In this document: positions 53,305-61,386 of the stretch, in pieces
How positions within the stretch are numbered: position 1 is the stretch's first letter
How the letters are laid out: each line of letters starts with the position of its first letter
Source: JBFWML01 sp050251635
GTDB taxonomy: Bacteria; Campylobacterota; Campylobacteria; Campylobacterales; SZUA-545
Direction: 5' to 3'
Length of the DNA stretch: 64,000 nucleotides
Assembly (NCBI GenBank): GCA_050251635.1
Contig: JBFWML010000004.1
Span: 1 to 64,000, forward strand
Translations under genes and position numbers: made by a program
The notes under the pieces: generated by a model
Databases searched by the model: none
What the model saw: only the letters and a program-made list of their open reading frames with translations
Told to the model about the DNA's origin: nothing

Positions 53305-55881
53305 CTACTCCCCTTGGGCAAAAATGCCGCGCTTGGGACCGGACTGGCCGCAGCACTGCTTATACTTCTTACCGCTTCCGCAGGGGCACGGATCGTTGCG
53401 GGGCACCTTTTTTTCGATCGCTCCCGCCGAGGCCTCCTGTGTGCCGTGGGTCAGGCGCATATCCTCCTGCGCTTTTTCCAGATCGGCTTTCATTTTGGCG
53501 ATCGCCTGCTCCTGCTCGTCGCTCATGCGCAGCCGCACGCTGTGCAATGTGCGCACAACGGCGGATTTTAGCCGCGCAGTCAGCTCGTTAAAGAGCATAA
53601 AGCTCTCTTTTTTGTACTCCACCAGCGGGTCTTTTTGGTTGTAGCCGCGCAGGCCGATGCCGGTTTTAAGAATATCCATCTGGTAGAGGTGTTCGCGCCA
53701 CAGCTCATCCATGTTCTGCAGGTAGATAATCCGCTCGATCTCGCTTTGCTGTTCGCTGCCCGCCACGCTCATTTTGGCCCGATAGCTCTCCGTAACCGCC
53801 GCAGCAACCTGCTCGCGCAGTTGCGTGTACTCCAAGCCCTCCAGCGCATCTTTGTTCAGATCGACCTTGAGCTCTTCGCGCAGCGTTTCGCACAATTTAT
53901 CCAGATTGAACTCCTCGGCGGGCAACCCTTCTAAAATGGTGCACTCCCCAAAAAGCGCAGCCAGATAGAAGTCGCGGTTCTCTGCCACCTTCTGGCTGAC
54001 GGGGAACTCCGGCTTCATCAAATCGCGGCGGAAGGCGTAAATCAGTTTGCGCTGCGCGTTGGCCACGTCGTCGTATTCGAGCAGGTGCTTGCGCGACTCA
54101 AAGTGCATCGATTCCACTTTTTTCTGCGCGTTCTCCACGGCGCGGGTCACCATGCCCGACTCGATAAACTCGCCGTGTTTCACCCCCAGCCGCGTCATGA
54201 TCGCCTTGATCCGCTCGCTGCCGAAAATCCGCAGCAGGTTGTCCTCAAGACTCAGATAAAAGCGGCTCTCGCCCGGATCACCCTGACGGCCCGCGCGGCC
54301 GCGAAGCTGGTTGTCGATCCGGCGCGATTCGTGCCGCTCGGTGCCGATAATATACAAACCGCCCAAGGCCTTGGTCTCTTCGTCAAGTTTGATGTCCACA
54401 CCGCGGCCCGCCATGTTGGTGGCGATGGTGACCATCCCCTTCTTGCCCGCATCGGCGATAATCTGCGCCTCTTTTTCGTGCTGCTTGGCGTTCAGTACGT
54501 TGTGGGGGACTTTAGCGCCCTTGAGAAACTTCGACAGCGCCTCGGATTTTTCGATGCTGATCGTACCCACCAGCACCGGCTGGCCCTTGGCGTGCAGCTC
54601 TTTGATCTTTTCGCCCACCGCTTCAAACTTCTCCTGTTCGGTGCGGTAGATCAGATCGTTTTGATCCTTGCGCGCTACGGGAACGTTGGTGGGAATGGAG
54701 ATCACATCCAGTTTATAAATCTGGCCAAACTCGGTCGCCTCGGTCTGAGCCGTACCGGTCATGCCCGCCAGCTTCTCATAAAGCCGGAAGTAGTTTTGGA
54801 AGGTAATATCCGCCAGCGTCTGGCTCTCCTCTTTAATGAGCACGCCCTCTTTGGCCTCCAGCGCCTGATGCAGCCCTTCCGAGTAGCGCCGCCCGGTCGA
54901 AAGACGTCCGGTGAACTCATCAACGATAATCACCTCCCCCTCTTTGACCACATAGTGCACATCTTTTTCAAAGAGGTGGTGGGCTTTGAGCGCCTGATCG
55001 AGATGGTGGGCCAGAATGGCGTTTTCCATATCGTAGAGGTTTTCGACGCCAAAGAGCTCCTGCGCCTTCTCCACGCCGCTGTCGGTCACCATAACGACCC
55101 GGTTTTTTTCATCAACCGTGAAGTCTTCCTCTTTTTTGAGTTTTTTGGCGACCTCGTTGGCCTTGGCGTAGTGGGCCATTTTTCGGTTGGTGGGGCCGGA
55201 GATGATCAGCGGCGTCCTGGCTTCGTCGATCAGGATCGAATCCACTTCGTCCACAATGGCAAAGTGGTGTTCGCGCTGGGTCATTTCCGAGAGCGAATAC
55301 TTCATGTTGTCGCGCAGGTAATCAAAACCGTATTCGTTGTTGGTGCCGTAGGTGATGTCGGCGTTGTACTGCGCCTTGCGGTGCTCGCCCAAATCCAGAT
55401 CGCCGGTGACAATGCCGACCGTGTAGCCCAAAAAGCGGTAAAGTTCGCCCATCTCGTTGCCGTCGCGGCGGGCCAGATAGTCGTTGACCGTCACCACATG
55501 GACGCCCTTGCCGGTCATGGCGTTGAGCACCACCGGCAGCGTCGCCACCAAGGTCTTGCCTTCGCCGGTCTTCATCTCCGCAATCCGTCCGTCGTGAAGC
55601 GCCATGCCGCCGATGAGCTGCACGTCAAAGTGGCGCATCCCCAGCACGCGGCGGGAGGCTTCGCGGGTAATGGCAAAACTGTCGTTAAGCACCCCCTCCA
55701 GCGTCGCTTCGTTCTCTTTGACCCGGCGGCGCAGTTCGCTGAAGGCGAATTTGAGCGCGGCATCATCCATTGCTTTATATTTTTCTTCCAGCGCGTTGAT
55801 GGCGGCCACCCGTTTGCGATATCGCTTGAGTTCTTTTTCGTTGCGGGTTCCGAGGATTTTGGCGGCAAAATATTTGATCAC
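53305..55881 (-). CDS. secA: preprotein translocase ATPase SecA
   Basis: 858 residues. It has the NBD1 Walker A MKTGEGKT (about 103-110), the Walker B-type [20 protein letters not shown], the NBD2 helicase motif [12 protein letters not shown] with [21 protein letters not shown], and a C-terminal zinc finger [13 protein letters not shown]. Drives Sec export with SecYEG. GTG 55881 follows AAAGGTG; the -10 TAGAAT lies at 55918-55923. Followed without a gap by the LolC/E gene. Confidence 0.97.
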   Translation of the reverse strand: MIKYFAAKILGTRNEKELKRYRKRVAAINALEEKYKAMDDAALKFAFSELRRRVKENEATLEGVLNDSFAITREASRRVLGMRHFDVQLIGGMALHDGRIAEMKTGEGKTLVATLPVVLNAMTGKGVHVVTVNDYLARRDGNEMGELYRFLGYTVGIVTGDLDLGEHRKAQYNADITYGTNNEYGFDYLRDNMKYSLSEMTQREHHFAIVDEVDSILIDEARTPLIISGPTNRKMAHYAKANEVAKKLKKEEDFTVDEKNRVVMVTDSGVEKAQELFGVENLYDMENAILAHHLDQALKAHHLFEKDVHYVVKEGEVIIVDEFTGRLSTGRRYSEGLHQALEAKEGVLIKEESQTLADITFQNYFRLYEKLAGMTGTAQTEATEFGQIYKLDVISIPTNVPVARKDQNDLIYRTEQEKFEAVGEKIKELHAKGQPVLVGTISIEKSEALSKFLKGAKVPHNVLNAKQHEKEAQIIADAGKKGMVTIATNMAGRGVDIKLDEETKALGGLYIIGTERHESRRIDNQLRGRAGRQGDPGESRFYLSLEDNLLRIFGSERIKAIMTRLGVKHGEFIESGMVTRAVENAQKKVESMHFESRKHLLEYDDVANAQRKLIYAFRRDLMKPEFPVSQKVAENRDFYLAALFGECTILEGLPAEEFNLDKLCETLREELKVDLNKDALEGLEYTQLREQVAAAVTESYRAKMSVAGSEQQSEIERIIYLQNMDELWREHLYQMDILKTGIGLRGYNQKDPLVEYKKESFMLFNELTARLKSAVVRTLHSVRLRMSDEQEQAIAKMKADLEKAQEDMRLTHGTQEASAGAIEKKVPRNDPCPCGSGKKYKQCCGQSGPKRGIFAQGE

Positions 55882-55917
55882 GTCGAGGCACCTTTTCGTT
55901 TCTTTCGGAGGGCGCCC

Positions 55918-55923
55918 ATTCTA
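55918..55923 (-). promoter_or_regulatory. -10 box TAGAAT of secA
   Basis: GCTGTGTTAGAATG on the minus strand, 40 bases ahead of the GTG. Near-identical to the element before the DUF2779 gene. Confidence 0.5.
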
Positions 55924-55940
55924 ACACAGCGGCGGTTAAG

Positions 55941-55946
55941 TAAAAT
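55941..55946 (+). promoter_or_regulatory. -10 box TAAAAT of the DUF455 gene
   Basis: TAAAATCCCGCCC directly precedes the ATG at 55954, so transcription would begin at or next to the start codon. Confidence 0.4.
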
Positions 55947-55953
55947 CCCGCCC

Positions 55954-56769
55954 ATGAACTTTGGTAATACGCTCGAAACCCTTTTAAAAACCGCCGATCC
56001 CGACGAGAAATTCGCGCTGTTTGAATCCTTCTACCGCGCCTTTACCCAAGGGGCGATCGAGATAACCTTCGAAGATGATCCGATCGTATTTGCGGAGCCC
56101 TCCTACGCACCGCTGATGCGCACCGTGCCCCTTGGCGGCGTCCGGCGGGGCGGCAGTCTCAAGGAGCCTAAAAACCGTGCGCTTTTGCTGCACTCCGTGG
56201 CGCATATCGAATACAGCGCGATCGATCTGGCTCTGGATGCGGCCTACCGCTTTCGCGATCTGCCCAAGGATTTCTACGCCGACTGGCTCGCCGTGGCCGA
56301 CGAGGAGATTGCCCACTTTAAAATGCTGCGCGAATTGCTCGCGCGCGCAGGGGTGAAATACGGCGATTTTGAGGTGCATACGGGACTGTTCGAGGCTGCA
56401 AAACAGACCCAAACGCTCATTGAGCGCATGGCTGTCGTGCCGCGCACCATGGAGGCGGGCGGGCTGGATGCCAACGCCCAGATGCGGCGCAAGGTCGAAT
56501 CGGTCGCCGATGACGCGATTATGGCCGATTTTTTAGGGGCGCTCGATGTGATTTTGCGCGACGAGATCGACCACGTCCGAAAGGGCGATCGCTGGTTTAA
56601 ATACGCCTGTTTACAGGCCGGATTGGAACCGCAACAAGCCTATGTGCAAATCCTAAGCGATCGCGGCGAGATTAAAAGCAAACGCCAGATGAACGTGGAA
56701 GCCCGCCTCAAGGCGGGCTTTAGCTGCGAAGAGCTGAGCGTGCTGGCGGGCCAAAGGGTGTGCGGCTAG
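55954..56769 (+). CDS. DUF455 ferritin-like protein
   Basis: 271 residues. DUF455 proteins have a ferritin-like diiron-type helical bundle; here HSVAHIEYSAIDLALDAA, DEEIAHFKMLRELL and DEIDHVRKGDRWF supply Glu/His pairs for metal sites. The function of the family is not established (hydroxylase-like by fold). A long frame running from 54085 into this gene is antisense to secA and not real. The promoter box is so close that the mRNA may be leaderless. The stop overlaps the converging WD40-like gene by four bases. Confidence 0.8.
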   Translation: MNFGNTLETLLKTADPDEKFALFESFYRAFTQGAIEITFEDDPIVFAEPSYAPLMRTVPLGGVRRGGSLKEPKNRALLLHSVAHIEYSAIDLALDAAYRFRDLPKDFYADWLAVADEEIAHFKMLRELLARAGVKYGDFEVHTGLFEAAKQTQTLIERMAVVPRTMEAGGLDANAQMRRKVESVADDAIMADFLGALDVILRDEIDHVRKGDRWFKYACLQAGLEPQQAYVQILSDRGEIKSKRQMNVEARLKAGFSCEELSVLAGQRVCG

Positions 56770-58922
56770 GCCTTTTTGGGCGCGGGCTTGGCAAAGGGGG
56801 TGGTTACCACGTTGCTTATCAGCGGGTAGCGGAAGAAGTTGGCGCCCTTAAACTCGGCAAACATCTCCAGCAGCTTCTCCTGATCAAAGCGCCGGGTCAT
56901 CAATTCGATCTCGTTGTCCACCCCAAATCGCGCAACGTAGTTTTTCAGGCAGTTGACCCAGTGCTTTTGCTGCATTTTGGCGCCGACGGCCGCAATCTGC
57001 TCCAGATAGATGGTTTTATAAATCCCCATGGCGCGGTTTTTTGAGAAGGGGTTTTTCAAGAAGGGGCGCATCAGCCTGTCCATCGGCTCAAACTGGTTGC
57101 GCGTGGCATAGAGGTGCGCAGCTTTAAAGCGCACCGAAAGCATCTCATCAAGGGCTTTGTAGGCGCTTGAGGTGATCAAAAACGGATGCTCCAGCGCCAT
57201 CTGCATGGCCGTTCCGTACTGTTTGGCCTTGACGGTTTCGATAAAGCGCTCCACCACCTCCAGCCGCCCGAATTCGATCTTGAGGGCGACCAGTTCGTTT
57301 TTGGCATTTTCTTTCAAAAAGCGGGCCGGCTCGAAGGCCTCCTCAAAACGGCCCGAAGCCATCAGCGCCAAAAAGCGCTCCTCTTCTTTTTTGATCATCT
57401 CCTGATAGGCGGTTACCGCCGGCGCGCCGCGCAGCATTTTGAACTTCTCGATCAGGTTTGAAAGCTCCGGCCAATCCTTGCGCTCATAGGCGTTTTGCGC
57501 CTTGTTGAAGATCTCCGGACTGCGCATCATCGCTTTAATCACGCCGTCCTTGGCGGGCACCTTGGAAAACAGCATCAAATCTTCGCGCGCCTTTTTCGGA
57601 TCGGGACTTGAACTGTTGAGGTTTTTTACCGCGTCCTTAAAACGCTCCACAAAGCGGTCTTCGAGCAGCTTAAACAGGGGTAGCTTGCGGAAAAAATCCC
57701 CTTCGTTGGCCATATTGTAGGCTTCCATATACTGACCCGATTGAATCAGCTGCCAGAAGGTCATCACCTTCGATGCGTGGCGTACAGTGGCTTCAAAGCG
57801 CTTTTGATAGGTGGGGTAATCGAGCAAATCGCCCATCGCCTCTTTGGCCAGATCGTTTTTGCCCTGAGCGATCAGCAGCACCGCTTTGGTGTAGCGCTCA
57901 TTAAAGGTTTCATCCAGATTGCCCACAATCCCGGTGGCGCTGAATTTGAGGATAGGATTATCCTGCATCATCTGATACATCGCCGACATATCGCGGTTTT
58001 GCACCGAGGTCATAAACTTTTCGCGCTCGGCTCCCATATCCAAAATGGTGACGCGCCCATCCTCAAAGGCAAAGTAGATCGACTCGCCGCGCCGCTTGAT
58101 GTCGATAATCACCGCCTTGGAATTAAACACCGGTTCGTTATCCGGTTCGGCCACGGACAGGTCGATCAGATAAAGATAACCCGCCTTGTCGGAGACAAAA
58201 CAGAACTGATCGTCCTTGTCCACATAAATCGCCATCGGCCAGTTCACGGTGGTGATGAGTTCGCGCACCAGATAGCCGTTGATGACATCATAAAGGAGCA
58301 CTTTATTATCCCGCGCGCCCAGCACCACAAACGAAGCGCGGTGCAAGAACCCCATGCAGCCGATCACCTCCTTGTAGGTGTAGCCGCTCAAGAGCGAGTT
58401 GCGCGCCAGATCGAAGATGGTCAACTGTTTTTTAAAGCTGCTGTAGCCGATCATGGAGCCATCGGCGCTGAAGGCCAGAGCGGAGATGTACTCATTGTGC
58501 CTGGGGGCGATCGTCACCAGCTTGGCGGTGTCGGTCCGGTAGATGCAAACCCGGCCGTCGTTGCCGCCCGTGGCCACAAGCGTGCCGTCGGCGGAAAAGG
58601 CGGAAACCTCCGTTGCCGCCTCGGACCACGCGAGATGGGCCTTTTCCGCGTATTCCATTAATGTGGCGTTGTACTCATACAAAAAAGTTTTGATCGGCTG
58701 GGGAAAATAAAGACACAGCAGTTGCCCGTCGGCGCTGGAGCTGTTGCCCCGGAAATAGGTGTATTCGACGGGAATCTCAAAGGGCTGGATTTTTAAAGGT
58801 TTTCCGCTGCCGGGATCGACAAAGCGGATGGCCGTCTGGTTGTCGATCAGCGCTACAAGGTGTTCGGAGAGGATGAGATGGTGAATCTCGGCGGGGATTT
58901 TAAACTCCTGACTAAACTCCAT
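56766..58922 (-). CDS. beta-propeller plus helical-repeat protein, 718 aa
   Basis: Residues 1-310 contain WD40-like blades (VSAFSADGTLVATGGNDGRVCIYR, ISALAFSADGSMIGYSS, MGFLHRASFVVLGARDNKVLLYDV), probably one propeller. Residues 330-700 are all-helical, with repeated hairpins (AEAYNMANEGDFFRKLPLFKLL-like YMEAYNMANEGDFF; ERKDWPELSNLIEKFKM; AMQMALEHPFLITS) resembling an alpha-solenoid. The propeller-solenoid pairing recalls eukaryotic coat proteins; that is only an architectural likeness. No signal peptide. It precedes the CinA-N gene by ten bases' distance on the same strand. Role unknown. Confidence 0.75.
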   Translation of the reverse strand: MEFSQEFKIPAEIHHLILSEHLVALIDNQTAIRFVDPGSGKPLKIQPFEIPVEYTYFRGNSSSADGQLLCLYFPQPIKTFLYEYNATLMEYAEKAHLAWSEAATEVSAFSADGTLVATGGNDGRVCIYRTDTAKLVTIAPRHNEYISALAFSADGSMIGYSSFKKQLTIFDLARNSLLSGYTYKEVIGCMGFLHRASFVVLGARDNKVLLYDVINGYLVRELITTVNWPMAIYVDKDDQFCFVSDKAGYLYLIDLSVAEPDNEPVFNSKAVIIDIKRRGESIYFAFEDGRVTILDMGAEREKFMTSVQNRDMSAMYQMMQDNPILKFSATGIVGNLDETFNERYTKAVLLIAQGKNDLAKEAMGDLLDYPTYQKRFEATVRHASKVMTFWQLIQSGQYMEAYNMANEGDFFRKLPLFKLLEDRFVERFKDAVKNLNSSSPDPKKAREDLMLFSKVPAKDGVIKAMMRSPEIFNKAQNAYERKDWPELSNLIEKFKMLRGAPAVTAYQEMIKKEEERFLALMASGRFEEAFEPARFLKENAKNELVALKIEFGRLEVVERFIETVKAKQYGTAMQMALEHPFLITSSAYKALDEMLSVRFKAAHLYATRNQFEPMDRLMRPFLKNPFSKNRAMGIYKTIYLEQIAAVGAKMQQKHWVNCLKNYVARFGVDNEIELMTRRFDQEKLLEMFAEFKGANFFRYPLISNVVTTPFAKPAPKKA

Positions 58923-58931
58923 TAACGCTCC

Positions 58932-59666
58932 TCAAACGCCGGAAATCTCATACGCAACCCCCTGCGCTTTTAACCCCGCCTGAAAGAACTCAAACCCCTG
59001 CTGAACGGTTTTTTGATCATAGCCGCTCAAGCTGATAACCGTCCGGCGGCGGCCCCCATGGGTTTCGGGCAGGCTCGAAAGCTCGATCGACTCCGGCAAA
59101 CGCCGCATCAGCGCCACCAAGTCGCCCTCCCCCGTTTGGGCGGTCAGGGTGAGACGGAATTTCCGCTCGCCGAGCGGATAGAACCGATCAAGCGCTTCAC
59201 AAACCATCGGATGGGCCATCTCGGGAAAACCGGGTACAAAAAAGAAGCGCTTAAAGAGAAAAAAACCCGGAATATTATTGACGGGATTTTGAAGCAGCTG
59301 CGCGCCAATGGGAAAGTTCACCATCTCCCGGCGCATGGGCGAAACCTCGCCAAAGCGGCTCTCAAGCAACGCCAGCCCTTCGGAATGCACCTCAAGCCGC
59401 CCTCCGGTAAAGACATTGGCGGCACATTGGCGGGTGTAGTCATCGGGCGTGGCGCCGATCCCGCCGAAGGAGAACATCACCGCCTCTTCATCGCGGCTGA
59501 CCAGTTCATAGACGGCTTCGATCAGACCGGGCTTGTCGGCAATGGTAAAGACGCCCGCCAGCTCCCAATCGCGGGCGTTGAGCGTTTGCGTTAAAAAAGG
59601 AACGTGGCTGTCGTGCCGTCTGCCGTTGAGCAGTTCGGTTCCGATAACAACCGCATAAAAACGCAT
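58932..59666 (-). CDS. CinA N-terminal/MoaB-like molybdopterin-fold protein
   Basis: 244 residues of the CinA N-terminal domain alone: VVIGTELLNGRRHDSHVPFL, then FSFGGIGATPDDYTRQCAA and the NxPGFFLFKRFFFVPGFPEM loop. The C-terminal nicotinamide-amide deamidase half of classic CinA is absent. CinA-N is an ADP-ribose pyrophosphatase/COG1058-type domain in some bacteria. ATG 59666 follows AAAGGGAA. Function here uncertain. Confidence 0.8.
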   Translation of the reverse strand: MRFYAVVIGTELLNGRRHDSHVPFLTQTLNARDWELAGVFTIADKPGLIEAVYELVSRDEEAVMFSFGGIGATPDDYTRQCAANVFTGGRLEVHSEGLALLESRFGEVSPMRREMVNFPIGAQLLQNPVNNIPGFFLFKRFFFVPGFPEMAHPMVCEALDRFYPLGERKFRLTLTAQTGEGDLVALMRRLPESIELSSLPETHGGRRRTVISLSGYDQKTVQQGFEFFQAGLKAQGVAYEISGV

Positions 59667-59709
59667 TAGTTCCCTTTTTTTAGCGTAGTTGCAGTTATGA
59701 TAGCATTTT

Positions 59710-59717
59710 CCGATATA
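59710..59717 (+). promoter_or_regulatory. possible sigma-28 -10 CCGATATA
   Basis: CCGATATA eight bases ahead of the ATG at 59726; no TAAA-type -35 at the proper spacing. Same octamer as at 311-318. Confidence 0.3.
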
Positions 59718-59725
59718 GAAACACT

Positions 59726-60046
59726 ATGAGATCCTTTGTTTTTGGGCTTTTTTTATCATCGTGGATGCTTGCAGCCGACACGCAAGAACTCTTCTTGGGC
59801 AAGGTCGATCGCGGCGAACTGAGGGGCAAACGCGTCAGCATGTCCGGCTACGTCAACGCCACCGGCTGCGAAAAACTCCCCTGCCGTCTCATGGCCTACC
59901 GCTGGATCGATGGCGCAAAAGTACTGTTTATTCTGGAGTTTCAAGACCGTTTCCAGCCCTACGCATCACGCAAACGCGTACTCGATCCCATCCGGGTTCA
60001 CTGCGTGGCGGTATCGGATTTTGAATACAAGGATTGTTTTTTTTAG
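59726..60046 (+). CDS. small exported protein, 106 aa
   Basis: It has a signal peptide (MRSFVFGLFLSSWMLAA) and a mature part of about 85 residues with four cysteines (GCEKLPC, HCVAV, KDCFF) that could make two disulfides, beta-like in pattern. CCGATATA, the sigma-28 -10 shape, lies eight bases before the ATG; a TATGAT box is further upstream. The gene ends just before the left attachment repeat, so it belongs to the chromosome. Not recognised. Confidence 0.6.
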   Translation: MRSFVFGLFLSSWMLAADTQELFLGKVDRGELRGKRVSMSGYVNATGCEKLPCRLMAYRWIDGAKVLFILEFQDRFQPYASRKRVLDPIRVHCVAVSDFEYKDCFF

Positions 60047-60053
60047 AGGAAAT

Positions 60054-60077
60054 TTGGTTGCGGAGGCAGGATTTGAA
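60054..60077. repeat. attL: 24-bp copy of the tRNA-fMet 3' end
   Basis: 24 bases identical to 62444-62467, i.e. the T-arm and acceptor end of the initiator tRNA including CCA. Flanks diverge at once on the inner side. With the other copy it bounds a 2.4-kb integrated element. Confidence 0.9.
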
Positions 60078-60152
60078 GGCCAAAAATTGACCCTGATTGA
60101 CCATTTTATGCATCCTGCTTGGCATAAATAAGTGTAAATAAAAACCGATAAC

Positions 60153-60170
60153 GTCAGCATAGCGTCAGCA
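60153..60170 (+). repeat. left arm-type integrase site
   Basis: GTCAGCATAGCGTCAGCA: two GTCAGCA heptamers spaced 11 bases apart, identical to 62383-62400. One helical turn between repeats is typical of integrase arm-binding sites. Confidence 0.7.
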
Positions 60171-60177
60171 AAATCGC

Positions 60178-60616
60178 AGCCTAGCGGCCATTCCCGGCAC
60201 GGCTCCCAGTCAGAGAGGGTAGCGGCGTCCGCAGCTTAGAACATAAGCGCGGATGCCCTGCCCGCAGCCCGACAACAGCCGGGCCACTCTCGGTAAATCG
60301 GCAGCTTTAATGGGGTAGCCACGGCCCTTAGGCCGGGGCGAGGGGCGCAGCCCCTTGGTGTCGCCGGAGGCGCACCCCCGCCGTCCGCTTGCGGACGAGG
60401 CCCCTTTGGGGCCGGAGCGGGTTTTAATTAAATCCGCCACTTTGCTCCCCCTTCCCCCTTGCAGCCGCCGAACCTCTCCCTCCCATGGGGCAACGCCCCA
60501 TTATTAGCCTCCCCCTACCCCCGGAGGGGGTCTCCCTTTTCCCCTCGGCCTTCGCGGCCTTGAGCGCTGGGCCGCTCGAACTGCCGCAACCCATCGACAA
60601 GCCTTTACCCTCTCGC
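60178..60616. other. gene-free, hairpin-dense stretch of the element
   Basis: About 440 bases with no credible gene (a 76-codon minus-strand frame lacks a ribosome site and family). At least six hairpins are crowded together: 60225-60256 (13 bp with one G-U and a bulged A, favouring a plus-strand RNA), 60267-60284, 60322-60335, 60341-60355, 60382-60397 and 60399-60413. The spacing between the last four is 3-30 bases. Possible roles: origin or packaging signal of the element, or a structured RNA. Confidence 0.55.
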
Positions 60617-60811
60617 TCAATCGACCCATTTGACTTCATCGTGGGCGTAATGGATGATATGCTCTAGGGCATCCACAGGAGAGCAGGCAAAATCTTTTGC
60701 AAGAGCCGCCAGCTTCTTTTTGGCCTCCTTGCTGATCATGCCGCTGATATACACCTTGCCTGCCGCCTTGGCCTTTTGACGATATTGCTTCTGTCTTTGC
60801 GCGTTTGTCAT
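60617..60811 (-). CDS. small putative DNA-binding protein (RHH-like), 64 aa
   Basis: ATG 60811 follows GGGGAGGAC, a near-perfect ribosome site. Product: a basic N-terminus (MTNAQRQKQYRQKAKAAGK), then VYISGMISKEAKKKLAALAKDFACSPVDALEHIIHYA, the strand-helix-helix rhythm of ribbon-helix-helix repressors. Its TATAAT -10 lies within an inverted repeat (60825-60844), suggesting autorepression. It is divergent from the excisionase-like and integrase genes, as immunity or copy-control genes often are. RHH call is from pattern only. Confidence 0.65.
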   Translation of the reverse strand: MTNAQRQKQYRQKAKAAGKVYISGMISKEAKKKLAALAKDFACSPVDALEHIIHYAHDEVKWVD

Positions 60812-60824
60812 GTCCTCCCCTTTG

Positions 60825-60844
60825 CGCCTAATTATAGCTAGGCG
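60825..60844. promoter_or_regulatory. operator-like palindrome over a TATAAT -10
   Basis: CGCCTA (60825-60830) and TAGGCG (60839-60844) flank the minus-strand TATAAT (60836-60831) of the RHH-like gene. A repressor dimer bound here would block the promoter. Confidence 0.6.
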
Positions 60845-61015
60845 TAACACTGTTATGTTTTCCAGCGTCAAAACCTCACAACCAGAAGGTTTGTTGCCTC
60901 CCACCCTCCCCCTTGTAGTAAAAACAAAAGAAGGCAAAGCACTAAAATCTGACCCCCGCTTTACCCAAAAACAGAGAGACCTACCGCCGCCCCAAAAGCC
61001 CCCGACCCGCCCAGC

Positions 61016-61021
61016 TATAAT
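61016..61021 (+). promoter_or_regulatory. -10 box TATAAT of the excisionase-integrase genes
   Basis: CAGCTATAATAGAG on the plus strand, 26 bases before GTG 61048. It shares AGCTATAAT with the divergent RHH promoter, so one repressor might act on both. Confidence 0.6.
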
Positions 61022-61047
61022 AGAGTGAAATGGGAGGAGGCCCCCTA

Positions 61048-61386
61048 GTGACTGCATCGACCGCCGCCGCGCTTGAAACTCTTGCGGCCATGCTTAACCA
61101 GATTGCGATAGAAGCCCGGCAAGATGAGGGGTTTGTGGACACGCCGGGCGCTGCCGCATATCTTGGCAAGTCCGAATCGTGGGTTAAGCTACGGATGCGC
61201 GAGGGTGACTTCACGGAGGGGCGGGAGTTTTGGCGGCGTGGTGGTAGTATTTTCTTTGCCAAGCAGGCGCTGCGTGAATGGGTGCAGTCTGGGTCTCCCG
61301 AAGAAATGAAAGGAGGCCAGAGTGGCAAGCATCTTCGCCCAACGGGGCAAACTCTACGCGAATTTGTCCAAAAGCGGACGGCGTGA
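61048..61386 (+). CDS. excisionase-like MerR/AlpA-type HTH protein
   Basis: 112 residues. The core (about 30-82) reads GFVDTPGAAAYLGKSESWVKLRMREG...FFAKQALREWV, a winged-helix HTH_17 domain as in phage and element excisionases. GTG 61048 is chosen because GGAGGAGG is seven bases upstream; an ATG at 61030 would overlap that ribosome site. The 3' end overlaps the integrase gene by 65 bases. It probably directs excision and may help regulate int. Confidence 0.75.
   Translation: MTASTAAALETLAAMLNQIAIEARQDEGFVDTPGAAAYLGKSESWVKLRMREGDFTEGREFWRRGGSIFFAKQALREWVQSGSPEEMKGGQSGKHLRPTGQTLREFVQKRTA

Noticed and set aside
54085..55953. Very long plus-strand frame antisense to secA and continuous with the DUF455 gene
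   Set aside because: It is a GC-rich shadow of secA with basic, low-complexity composition; the real gene begins at ATG 55954, where the DUF455 sequence starts. Similar antisense frames over oorA, sucC, fumC and mdh are rejected for the same reason.
60054..60130. Second tRNA at the left att repeat
   Set aside because: Only the 3' 23 bases of the tRNA plus one flanking base are present; there is no acceptor 5' half or anticodon arm.
60210..60440. 76-codon minus-strand frame in the element's hairpin region
   Set aside because: No ribosome site; its composition (Gly, Arg, Ser, Pro) follows from the GC-rich hairpins.
61030..61047. ATG start for the excisionase-like gene
   Set aside because: It lies upstream of and overlaps the strong GGAGGAGG ribosome site, and is only about nine bases from the -10 box; GTG 61048 fits.
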